A stretch of 64,000 nucleotides of DNA. It comes from CAVDHB01 sp963608705 (GTDB lineage: Bacteria > Bacteroidota > Bacteroidia > Bacteroidales > Bacteroidaceae). The position numbers and the translations under genes were made by a program. The DNA is taken from NCBI GenBank assembly GCA_963608705.1, contig CAVDHB010000035.1, positions 1 through 64,000 of the forward strand, in the 5' to 3' direction. The notes under the pieces are model-generated. The model saw nothing but the letters and a program-made list of their open reading frames with translations, made no database searches and was not told the DNA's origin. This document shows positions 46,156 to 53,305 of this stretch, piece by piece (position 1 is the stretch's first letter; the number at the start of each line of letters is the position of its first letter).

Positions 46156-46584
46156 CAAAGGCAAAGACAAGGGAAATAAGTGAGATATGGAAATCTTAAA
46201 TTATTAGTCTAAAAATTTCTGTATCGCTATGATTAATTAACTATAGCTTAAAGAAACACAGGTAACACTTTTTTCTCGTTCCATATTGCCATCACGATTT
46301 CATGAAACAGAAATATTATAAAAAGATCTTAGTAGACTGAGGAAGAAGATGAATGTATCATACCCAATACTTTAAGCAAAAAATAGAAAGATTTAGTTAC
46401 GTATATGGAACTTATATAGTTTAGTAGTGTTAAAAATCGGGCTTTGAGAAGAAAATACTTGAATAATTTTCTTATTTCAAATTTATTAATTGTATTTTTG
46501 CTGCAACATTAAATAATACGACGACTCAGTCAACAGCTCCGACTAAGTCGCATAGGAATAAAAGGGGCTTAAAAGTAGACGAGT
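46156..46584. other. AT-rich intergenic region before the hydrolase gene
   Basis: No gene was recognised. It contains the -7 box TATTTTTG at 46493-46500 for the hydrolase gene. It also contains two copies of the palindrome GACTnAGTC at 46523-46531 and 46541-46549, together an inverted repeat with 10-base arms at 46522-46550. These lie in the untranslated leader, about 35 bases before the ATG, and could be an operator or RNA hairpin. Confidence 0.55.
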
Positions 46585-47460
46585 ATGAGTTCTAAAACAA
46601 ATGTTAAATCTGTATCGGGTGAAGCACCATCAATCTATGCAATCCAACAAGGTTCCGCATATCTGAAAGTTGGTGATGTAGGCAATTCTGTTCTTATATG
46701 CAGAGATTTACTTAATCAAAAAGGCTATTCCTGTGACTTGACAAGTGAAACCTATGATTCAGCCTTGAAAAGTGTTGTCGCAAAATTCCAGAAGGATTTC
46801 GGATTGACCAGCGATGGATTGCTGGGGCAATCAAGTTTAGCTGTCTTACAAGACAATGTGAGTGACACGGAATGGCTTGTTGATGGCGTGGTGAATATCA
46901 CGGCAGGGAAATTAGCACGTATGGGCTTCAGTAAGGAGGTGTTAAAACCAGCCAATGTTACTGCTCTGAATGAGGTGTGCAATCGTTACCACATTACTTC
47001 TAAGACCAAAGTCAGACACTTTTTGGCCCAAGGTTTTGTTGAAACAGATAGAGGAAGGACCTTTACTGAATACATCTATGTACCTGGACGGACCAAGAGT
47101 GAATATGCCGAGAAGTACCAACGATATGCACCATACTGTGGCGGTGGTTTTATACAATTGACATGGGATTACAATTACACTGCATTCTACAATTACATGA
47201 AAAATACGCTGAAAGTTACAGATGAGGAGATTAAATCTCCAGCGGAATATGCCACCCAGCATGTTGCTAAGAATTACACTTTTGAGAGTGCTGGTTGGTA
47301 TTGGGATGTGCACAAAGATATTAATACTAAAATATCTCAATGGGCTCCTTTATCAGCAGACGAGACCGTAACAAAGGTCACGAAAGAGGTCAACGGCGGA
47401 ACAAATGGCTTACAAGCAAGAAAAAATGCGTATGCAAAATCAAAGACAATATTCAAATAG
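46585..47460 (+). CDS. Peptidoglycan-binding and GH19-like hydrolase without signal peptide
   Basis: A 291-residue protein. Residues about 20-95 form a peptidoglycan-binding domain (VGNSVLICRDLLNQKGY; VVAKFQKDFGLTSDGLLGQ). Residues about 100-290 resemble GH19 chitinase/lysozyme enzymes: VRHFLAQGFVETDRGRTFTE with the probable catalytic Glu, and YCGGGFIQLTWDYNYTAF, the counterpart of the family GRGxIQLT motif. It lacks a signal peptide, so it needs another route to reach cell wall: a contact-dependent secretion system, lysis or uptake of a partner. The AT-rich pair with the overlapping lipoprotein suggests an antibacterial effector with immunity (inference). A prophage endolysin is the main alternative, but no phage gene is adjacent. 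Confidence 0.78.
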   Translation: MSSKTNVKSVSGEAPSIYAIQQGSAYLKVGDVGNSVLICRDLLNQKGYSCDLTSETYDSALKSVVAKFQKDFGLTSDGLLGQSSLAVLQDNVSDTEWLVDGVVNITAGKLARMGFSKEVLKPANVTALNEVCNRYHITSKTKVRHFLAQGFVETDRGRTFTEYIYVPGRTKSEYAEKYQRYAPYCGGGFIQLTWDYNYTAFYNYMKNTLKVTDEEIKSPAEYATQHVAKNYTFESAGWYWDVHKDINTKISQWAPLSADETVTKVTKEVNGGTNGLQARKNAYAKSKTIFK

Positions 47461-48199
47461 AAAAGATAGAGGTGTACCTAATTTGGTACATCTCTTATTG
47501 CTATGTATTACGATATTGGCTATGCCAATGTTTGGTATGTCATGCCAACAAAACAAACGTGTTGTACCAACAAGTAAGCATACTGACAGTATTCATACTA
47601 AGATGCCTTGTGAAACATCATCGGAAAAAGAATTATTTCACATTGACAATACTGTAACAATAGACAGTATAGCTCACTTGCCAGACACCAACAAAATTTT
47701 TGTTTTTAAGGATGGCAAAAAAATCCAAACCATAACATATAAATATGATTGGGATGAATATGGTTCTCCTACCATCGGACGTGATTCGATAGGGAAAATA
47801 GATTTTGTAGATGTTGATTTTGATGGGTATAACGATATTTTAGTATATAAAGGAGGTTTTGGAAATCAGGGAGCCGATCTTTATGACTGTTTCCTATGGA
47901 ATGACGATGAAAACCAATTTAAAATTGTCCCTTCGTTTTCTCACATACAGAATCCTTCTATAGACAATAGGCTAAAATGTATATATTCTTTCTCCAGAGA
48001 AAGTGCTGCTTGTTACGTTCATGGGAAATATAAATTTCAAAATGGAGAGTTTCGTGTTATTTCAACCTTGAAGGTAAAAATGAACAAAGACAGAATAGCA
48101 ACATATATATTAGAGACCTCCAAGAATGGTATCTTACAGAAAAAAATATTGCATTCCACTAATTTGGGAGAGTGGAAAGAAATAGTAATGGGAAAGTGA
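47405..48199 (+). CDS. Lipoprotein with FG-GAP-like calcium-site motif, possible immunity protein
   Basis: A 264-residue lipoprotein (shorter if the ATG at 47426 is used). After an N-terminal basic stretch comes a hydrophobic segment (LVHLLLLCITILAMPMFG) and a lipobox cysteine in GMSC, about residue 47. The domain contains VDVDFDGYNDILVYKGG, a DxDxDGxxD calcium-loop motif as in FG-GAP and in XAC2610-type lysozyme inhibitors. The gene overlaps the hydrolase gene by 56 bases, so the two are surely cotranscribed. A periplasm-facing lysozyme inhibitor next to a wall hydrolase is the layout of an effector-immunity pair. The family assignment is by motif only. Confidence 0.65.
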   Translation: MAYKQEKMRMQNQRQYSNRKDRGVPNLVHLLLLCITILAMPMFGMSCQQNKRVVPTSKHTDSIHTKMPCETSSEKELFHIDNTVTIDSIAHLPDTNKIFVFKDGKKIQTITYKYDWDEYGSPTIGRDSIGKIDFVDVDFDGYNDILVYKGGFGNQGADLYDCFLWNDDENQFKIVPSFSHIQNPSIDNRLKCIYSFSRESAACYVHGKYKFQNGEFRVISTLKVKMNKDRIATYILETSKNGILQKKILHSTNLGEWKEIVMGK

Positions 48200-48258
48200 A
48201 CACGTCACTTATTTTCCCTTGTTCCTATAACCATGATAGCATCTTCTATATCATGCGA

Positions 48259-48297
48259 TGAGGCTGTGTCGTAATTAAAGTCTACCACACAGCCTCA
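48259..48297. terminator. Terminator between the hydrolase-lipoprotein pair and the nucleoside kinase gene
   Basis: Eleven-base arms TGAGGCTGTGT and ACACAGCCTCA with a 17-base loop, then TTAAAGAATAATTTT. It lies between convergent genes. Confidence 0.7.
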
Positions 48298-48325
48298 TTA
48301 AAGAATAATTTTCACCAGTTTCCGT

Positions 48326-49990
48326 TCAATATCTAAATGAGCTGCCGCCCAAGAACTCTCTCAACAGCGAAGTGGGGGGCAGTTCCTTGTCTCCCAAGGA
48401 AGTGAAATAGCTCAGGAAACGCCGCAGTCGGCATGCCTCGGAATATTCCGGCACATTCTCTTGCACCTGCTGCAACAGCGGCATGGCCTCATCCTTCAAC
48501 ACGGCCAACTCATAGAGCAACGCACTGTTGAACATCGCGTCCGCATTCTCCTGATAAGGGAAAATCCACTTGTCCTCTCCCCTTCTCACACTTGGCCAAC
48601 GGCGAATGGTGTCTTCCGCCGTATAGCCACGGTACTTGTTATCCCGGATAATACGCCGCAACAACCGGTTGTCCGCCGTGGGAATATAGTTATGGTCGTC
48701 CAAGAGGATAGTGGTCAAAGCAGACACATAAATCTTATACTTGCAATAGTCGGGAATACGGGCGGTCAGTTCCGGGTTCAAGGCATGGATACCCTCCAAT
48801 ATCAAATAAGTACCCGACAACACACGAATACGCTCCCCACTCATCTCCCGTTCCCCTTTCTGGAAATTGAAACGAGGCAGTTCCACTTCTTCTCCCCTCA
48901 GCAGACACTCCAAGTCATGATTGAAATAATCAAGGTCCAAGGCGTAGAGCGACTCAAAATCATAGTTGCCGTCCTTGTCCAACGGTGTCTTCTTACGGTC
49001 TACGAAATAATTGTCCAGTGAGATAGGTACAGGATGCAACCCCGAAGCCATTAGCTGTACGGACAGTCTCTTGCTGAAAGTGGTCTTTCCGCTGGAAGAA
49101 GGCCCAGAAATAAGAATGATTTTCACACTTTTCCTTCCCGCTATCTCATCCGCAATATGAGATATTTTCTTCTCTTGCAACGCCTCTGACACATTGATAA
49201 GGTCTGTGGCCAGCCCCTTGGCACACGCATGATTGAAATCACCCACCGTACGCACTCCTAAAATCTCCTGCCAGCGATGGTGTTCATTGTATATTTCGAA
49301 CATCTTCGTCTGACTCACCACCGGTTCCAGGGTCACGGGATTCTCCCGGTTGGGAATACGAAGCAACAGTCCCGTGTGGTACGGCACTAAATCAAAGAGA
49401 TGGATATAGCCAGTGCTGGGAAAGAGCGAACCATAATAATAATCTACCGTATGGTCAAGGGTGTAATAGAATGTGTACAGCGTGCCTATGCTCTCCAACA
49501 GCTTCACCTTGCTGTCCATCCCCCTGTCCCGAAACAGCTCTATCGCCTCTTCCGTGTGACATTCAATCCGATGGAAGGGTATGTTTGCGTCAACGATTTC
49601 CTGCATCCGCTTCTTGATACGTTCCACATCTTCATCCTTGACAGGACGACCGATTTGCAGATTACAGTAATACCCCTTGGATATGGGATTCTCCAGCACG
49701 ATATGCCCCTTGGGAAACAAGTCTTCCACCGCCTTGCACAGCACGAAACAAAGCGAACGCATATAAGTACGCATACCCGATGGAGCGAGAATATTCATGA
49801 ACTCCACGTCCTTGTTTCGGAACACCCTGAAGTTCAGTCCTTCCGTCTTGTTGTTCACTTTCGCACTGGACGGACCATAAGGCAAATCCAGCTTCAGCAA
49901 CTTGTACACATCTACCAGACTACTCCCCACAGGAACCTTGACGGACTGCTTGTTGTTCTGGCAATAGATTGTAACCGTGTTCTCTTGCAT
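48326..49990 (-). CDS. Nucleoside kinase with TGS-like N-terminus
   Basis: A 554-residue cytosolic kinase of the uridine-kinase superfamily. The N-terminus (VTIYCQNNKQSVKVPVGSSL) looks like a TGS-type beta-grasp domain, followed by a threonyl-tRNA-synthetase-editing-like segment (FHRIECHTEEAIELF). The C-terminal kinase has the P-loop GPSSSGKTTFSKRL from about residue 296, SLDNYFVDR and LILEGIHALNP. This three-part form is common in Bacteroidetes and Firmicutes. It likely phosphorylates uridine or cytidine for salvage. Its start lies 6 bases from the stop of the Sir2 gene, so both form one operon. Confidence 0.9.
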   Translation of the reverse strand: MQENTVTIYCQNNKQSVKVPVGSSLVDVYKLLKLDLPYGPSSAKVNNKTEGLNFRVFRNKDVEFMNILAPSGMRTYMRSLCFVLCKAVEDLFPKGHIVLENPISKGYYCNLQIGRPVKDEDVERIKKRMQEIVDANIPFHRIECHTEEAIELFRDRGMDSKVKLLESIGTLYTFYYTLDHTVDYYYGSLFPSTGYIHLFDLVPYHTGLLLRIPNRENPVTLEPVVSQTKMFEIYNEHHRWQEILGVRTVGDFNHACAKGLATDLINVSEALQEKKISHIADEIAGRKSVKIILISGPSSSGKTTFSKRLSVQLMASGLHPVPISLDNYFVDRKKTPLDKDGNYDFESLYALDLDYFNHDLECLLRGEEVELPRFNFQKGEREMSGERIRVLSGTYLILEGIHALNPELTARIPDYCKYKIYVSALTTILLDDHNYIPTADNRLLRRIIRDNKYRGYTAEDTIRRWPSVRRGEDKWIFPYQENADAMFNSALLYELAVLKDEAMPLLQQVQENVPEYSEACRLRRFLSYFTSLGDKELPPTSLLREFLGGSSFRY

Positions 49991-49996
49991 GTCTTT

Positions 49997-50707
49997 CTAT
50001 TTATTCCGTTCTTTTTCCAGTAATTCAGTGAAGGCACGCATACCTTCCGAGGCTTTCATACGCAGCGCATGAACGGTGCGTCCGTAAGGAGCCTGCACCG
50101 GCTTGGGGTCAATGAGGTAGACAGGAATGTCCACCGGCACATAATTCACCAGTCCCGCCGCAGGATACACATTGAGCGACGTACCGATAATCAAGAACAA
50201 GTCTGCCTGACTGGCATACTCCACCGCCTCTTCCATCATTGGCACCGGCTCCTCAAACCACACGATGAAAGGTCTCAACTGTGAGCCATCTTTCGCCTTG
50301 TCGCCCAAGTGGATGTCAAGATGGTCTTCGGGCAACGTAACTACCTGTGTCGGGGCATTGGGATTACGGCTGGAAGTCGCTTTCATCAATTCCCCGTGCA
50401 GATGAACCACCTTGGAGCTTCCCGCTCTCTCATGCAAGTCGTCCACATTTTGAGTAATGACCGTCACGTCATACCATTTCTCCAATTGCGCCACCAAGCG
50501 ATGCGCCTCGTTAGGCTGCGCTTCCACTAACTGATGACGCAAACCGTTATAAAAATCAAGAACCTTCTCCGGGTCTTGGTGATACCCTTCCGGCGTGCAG
50601 ACCTCCTGTACTGAATACTTTTCCCAGAGACCTCCAGAGTCCCGAAAAGTGCTGAAGCCACTTTCCGCCGAGATACCTGCCCCTGACAATACTACTAACT
50701 TTTCCAT
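49997..50707 (-). CDS. cobB-like: Sir2-family NAD-dependent protein deacylase
   Basis: A 236-residue NAD-dependent lysine deacylase. NAD-binding motifs are LSGAGISAESGFSTFRD and ITQNVDDLHERAG; the catalytic His is in VHLHGEL. The structural zinc cysteines seen in most sirtuins are missing: the only cysteine lies in QEVCTPEG near residue 37. The usual WFGE is WFEE here. The deacylase fold may be stable without zinc in this group. A -7 box TATCTTTG lies at 50728-50735 on the minus strand. Confidence 0.9.
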   Translation of the reverse strand: MEKLVVLSGAGISAESGFSTFRDSGGLWEKYSVQEVCTPEGYHQDPEKVLDFYNGLRHQLVEAQPNEAHRLVAQLEKWYDVTVITQNVDDLHERAGSSKVVHLHGELMKATSSRNPNAPTQVVTLPEDHLDIHLGDKAKDGSQLRPFIVWFEEPVPMMEEAVEYASQADLFLIIGTSLNVYPAAGLVNYVPVDIPVYLIDPKPVQAPYGRTVHALRMKASEGMRAFTELLEKERNK

Positions 50708-50779
50708 CTGATTCGTTGTTTATATCACAAAGATACTTAATTTTCCCGTGCAAGGGACTGTTCCAATGGAATAAAAACG

Positions 50780-50787
50780 TAAATTTG
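50780..50787 (+). promoter_or_regulatory. -7 box of the FKBP operon
   Basis: TAAATTTG, 44 bases before the ATG at 50831. Divergent from the Sir2 promoter. Confidence 0.5.
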
Positions 50788-50830
50788 CACTATTTAGAGC
50801 AATAGACAACTAAACACTAAGTAAATAAGA

Positions 50831-51415
50831 ATGAATAAGGAAAGTTATGCCTTGGGACTGCTTATCGGCAAGCAGTTGACCGGCCTGGGTGCTTCAGACA
50901 TTGTCGTGGAGGATTTTTGCAAAGCAGTGACAGACGTATTGACAAACGCTAAACCGGCAATCTCACCTGCAAGCGCACAGCTTATCGTCAACAAATTCCT
51001 ACAGGCCAAGAAGACCGAGATGGAAAAGAAGATAAAAGAAAAGGGCGAGAAGTTCCTCAAAGAGAACAAGCAAAAAGAAGGCGTAATTACTTTGCCCAGC
51101 GGATTGCAGTACCAAGTGCTGAAAGAAGGCGACGGTAAAAAACCGAAAGCGACTGACAATGTGCGCTGCCATTACGAAGGCACACTGATTGACGGTACCG
51201 TGTTCGACAGCTCTTACGAACGTAACCAGCCGGCGGACTTCCCGTTGAACGGTGTAATCAAAGGATGGACGGAAGGCGTGCAGCTCATGAGTGAAGGTGC
51301 AAAATACCGTTTCTTCATTCCTTACAACCTCGCTTACGGTCCTAAAGGTGCCGGGGATACCATTCCGGGATACAGCACATTGATTTTCGATGTGGAATTG
51401 ATAAAAGTACTTTAA
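50831..51415 (+). CDS. FKBP-type peptidyl-prolyl isomerase, cytosolic
   Basis: A 194-residue isomerase that helps proteins fold by rotating prolyl bonds. The N-terminal helical dimerisation part (MNKESYALGLLIGKQLTGLG) resembles FKBP_N of FkpA/Mip, but no signal peptide is present. The C-terminal FKBP domain has TLPSGLQYQVLKEGDG, YEGTLIDGTVFDSS, FPLNGVIKGWTEG and IPYNLAYG. It is 27 bases upstream of a lipoprotein paralogue, forming an operon of inner and envelope versions. Confidence 0.92.
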   Translation: MNKESYALGLLIGKQLTGLGASDIVVEDFCKAVTDVLTNAKPAISPASAQLIVNKFLQAKKTEMEKKIKEKGEKFLKENKQKEGVITLPSGLQYQVLKEGDGKKPKATDNVRCHYEGTLIDGTVFDSSYERNQPADFPLNGVIKGWTEGVQLMSEGAKYRFFIPYNLAYGPKGAGDTIPGYSTLIFDVELIKVL

Positions 51416-51442
51416 TACGACAAGATATATCACATAGATAAA

Positions 51443-52306
51443 ATGAGAAAAGTAAATTACTTATTGGCAGCCGCTGGTGTGGCCATGTGCTTCACAGCCT
51501 GCAATGGGGAGTCCAATAACAAGAGCAACCTGAAAACTGACATGGACTCTCTCTCTTATTCTCTCGGTATGGCCAATACCCAGGGACTGAAAGAATACAT
51601 GACACAGTCATTGGGTGTGGACACCGCCTATATGCAGGACTTCATCAAAGGTCTGAACGAAGGCGTGAACTCAGGAGATGACAAGAAGAAAGCCGCTTAC
51701 TACGCAGGTATCCAGATAGGACAGCAAATCGGACAGCGCATGATTAAAGGTATCAATCAGCAAGTGTTCGGTAATGATACGACAAAGTCTATCGACGTGC
51801 GCAAGTTCATGGCAGGATTCATCGCCGGTACACTCGGAAAGGGTGGAGCTATGACCATGGAGCAAGCTAACATGATTTACCAGGAAAAGATGGCTTCCAT
51901 CAAGGCTAAACAATACATGCCCAACAAAACCGCCGGAGAGAAATTCCTCGCAGCTAACAAGACAAAACCGGGTGTGGTGACATTGCCGGACGGACTCCAG
52001 TACAAAGTGGTTAAACAAGGCAACGGCCCTGTACCCAAGGCTACAGACAACGTGAAAGTGAACTACCGTGGTACACTCATTGACGGTACTGAGTTCGACA
52101 GCTCTTACAAGCGCAAAGAACCCGCTACCTTCCAGTGCGACCAGGTCATCAAAGGATGGACGGAAGCATTGACACGTATGCCGGTAGGTTCAAAATGGAT
52201 TGTATATGTACCTGCCAGTCTCGGCTATGCCGACCGTGAGACAGGCAACATCAAACCGTTCTCTACATTGATATTTGAAATCGAGCTGTTGAGCATCGAG
52301 AAATAA
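51443..52306 (+). CDS. FKBP-type peptidyl-prolyl isomerase lipoprotein
   Basis: A 287-residue Mip/FkpA-type isomerase anchored by a lipid at Cys20 (MCFTACNGE). The FKBP_N helices run from about residue 30 to 170 (DSLSYSLGMANTQGLKEYM). The C-terminal FKBP domain has TLPDGLQYKVVKQGNG, YRGTLIDGTEFDSS and VIKGWTEALTRM; YVPASLGYADRE closes the active site. It is the second gene of the FKBP pair and is followed by a clear terminator. Confidence 0.94.
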   Translation: MRKVNYLLAAAGVAMCFTACNGESNNKSNLKTDMDSLSYSLGMANTQGLKEYMTQSLGVDTAYMQDFIKGLNEGVNSGDDKKKAAYYAGIQIGQQIGQRMIKGINQQVFGNDTTKSIDVRKFMAGFIAGTLGKGGAMTMEQANMIYQEKMASIKAKQYMPNKTAGEKFLAANKTKPGVVTLPDGLQYKVVKQGNGPVPKATDNVKVNYRGTLIDGTEFDSSYKRKEPATFQCDQVIKGWTEALTRMPVGSKWIVYVPASLGYADRETGNIKPFSTLIFEIELLSIEK

Positions 52307-52340
52307 AGAAGCAGACTGATACTTTAAATATCCTTCTGAA

Positions 52341-52385
52341 AAGGGTGACATTTCATAAGATTTGTCACCCTTCTGTTGTTTTTAT
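52341..52385 (+). terminator. Intrinsic terminator of the FKBP operon
   Basis: Ten-base arms AAGGGTGACA and TGTCACCCTT with a 12-base loop, followed by CTGTTGTTTTT. Confidence 0.85.
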
Positions 52386-52418
52386 GCGTCATAATGCAAG
52401 GGAATTAATTATTATTGC

Positions 52419-52426
52419 TATCTTTG
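52419..52426 (+). promoter_or_regulatory. -7 box of the Lrp-type gene
   Basis: TATCTTTG, 64 bases before the ATG at 52490. Confidence 0.55.
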
Positions 52427-52489
52427 CAACAAGTTTGCGGCAGAATGCGCAAGAAATAAAGTAACGAATCACTAAAACAACAGAATGAT

Positions 52490-52948
52490 ATGGATAAAAT
52501 AGACGCATTGGACAGAAAGATACTAAGTATTATCTCCGAGAACGCCCGTATTCCCTTCAAAGACGTGGCGGAAGAATGCGGTGTGTCACGCGCCGCCATC
52601 CACCAGCGTGTGCAACGTCTCATCGAGATGAAAGTCATCGTTGGCTCAGGCTACCATGTAAGTCCCAAGAGCCTTGGATTCTCCACCTGCACCTATGTGG
52701 GAATCAAACTGGAGAGAGGTTCCATGTACGGAAATGTCGTGGCCGAGCTGAATAAGATTCCCGAAATAGTGGAATGCCACTTCACCACGGGACCTTACAC
52801 GATGCTTGTCAAGCTTTATGCCTGCGACAACGAACACCTCATGGACTTGCTCAACCACAAGATTCAGGAGATACCCGGCGTGACAGCCACGGAAACACTG
52901 ATTTCTTTGGAACAAAGTATCAAACGCGAAATACCCATTGTAAAGTAA
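52490..52948 (+). CDS. Lrp/AsnC family transcriptional regulator
   Basis: A 152-residue regulator. The N-terminal helix-turn-helix reads LDRKILSIISENARIPFKDVAEECGVSRAAIHQRVQRL. The C-terminal RAM domain, which usually binds amino acids, has ECHFTTGPYTMLVKLYACDN and EIPGVTATETLISL. It probably responds to an amino acid or a peptide-derived ligand. It leads a run of genes that includes peptidases (C26-M19 fusion and glutaminyl cyclase-like), which may be targets (inference). Confidence 0.93.
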   Translation: MDKIDALDRKILSIISENARIPFKDVAEECGVSRAAIHQRVQRLIEMKVIVGSGYHVSPKSLGFSTCTYVGIKLERGSMYGNVVAELNKIPEIVECHFTTGPYTMLVKLYACDNEHLMDLLNHKIQEIPGVTATETLISLEQSIKREIPIVK

Positions 52949-52954
52949 CCACTC

Positions 52955-53305
52955 ATGAACTGGAACCTGCCAGGACTCTACGGAGTGCTTATCGGGATAT
53001 GCACTTTTCTTATCATAGGAGTGTTCCACCCGATTGTCATCAAGACCGAATACTACACAGGCACACGCTATTGGTGGGTATTCCTTGTAGTGGGAATCGG
53101 CGGCACGGTGACAGCCTTCTTCCTTCCGAGTATCTTCTGGGCCTCCCTGTTAGGCGTGTTCTCGTTCTCCTGTTTCTGGAGTATACTGGAACTTTACGAA
53201 CAAGTGGAGAGAGTGGAGAAAGGATGGTTTCCCATGAACCCTAAACGGAAGGATGAATATAAACACCAGCCGGATACAAAGTGTCAGACAAAAAACAATG
53301 AATAA
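52955..53305 (+). CDS. DUF4491-type small membrane protein
   Basis: A 116-residue inner-membrane protein with three hydrophobic helices (LYGVLIGICTFLIIGVF; WWVFLVVGIGGTVTAFFL; SIFWASLLGVFSFSCFWSI) and a charged, lysine-rich tail. The motif HPIVIKTEYYTGTRYWW is typical of the DUF4491 group in Bacteroidetes. Function is unknown. It starts 6 bases after the Lrp stop and overlaps the next gene by 8 bases. Confidence 0.82.
   Translation: MNWNLPGLYGVLIGICTFLIIGVFHPIVIKTEYYTGTRYWWVFLVVGIGGTVTAFFLPSIFWASLLGVFSFSCFWSILELYEQVERVEKGWFPMNPKRKDEYKHQPDTKCQTKNNE

Noticed and set aside
46585..47460. Hydrolase as part of a prophage
   Set aside because: No holin, capsid, tail or integrase gene is present on either side; kept only as an alternative reading.
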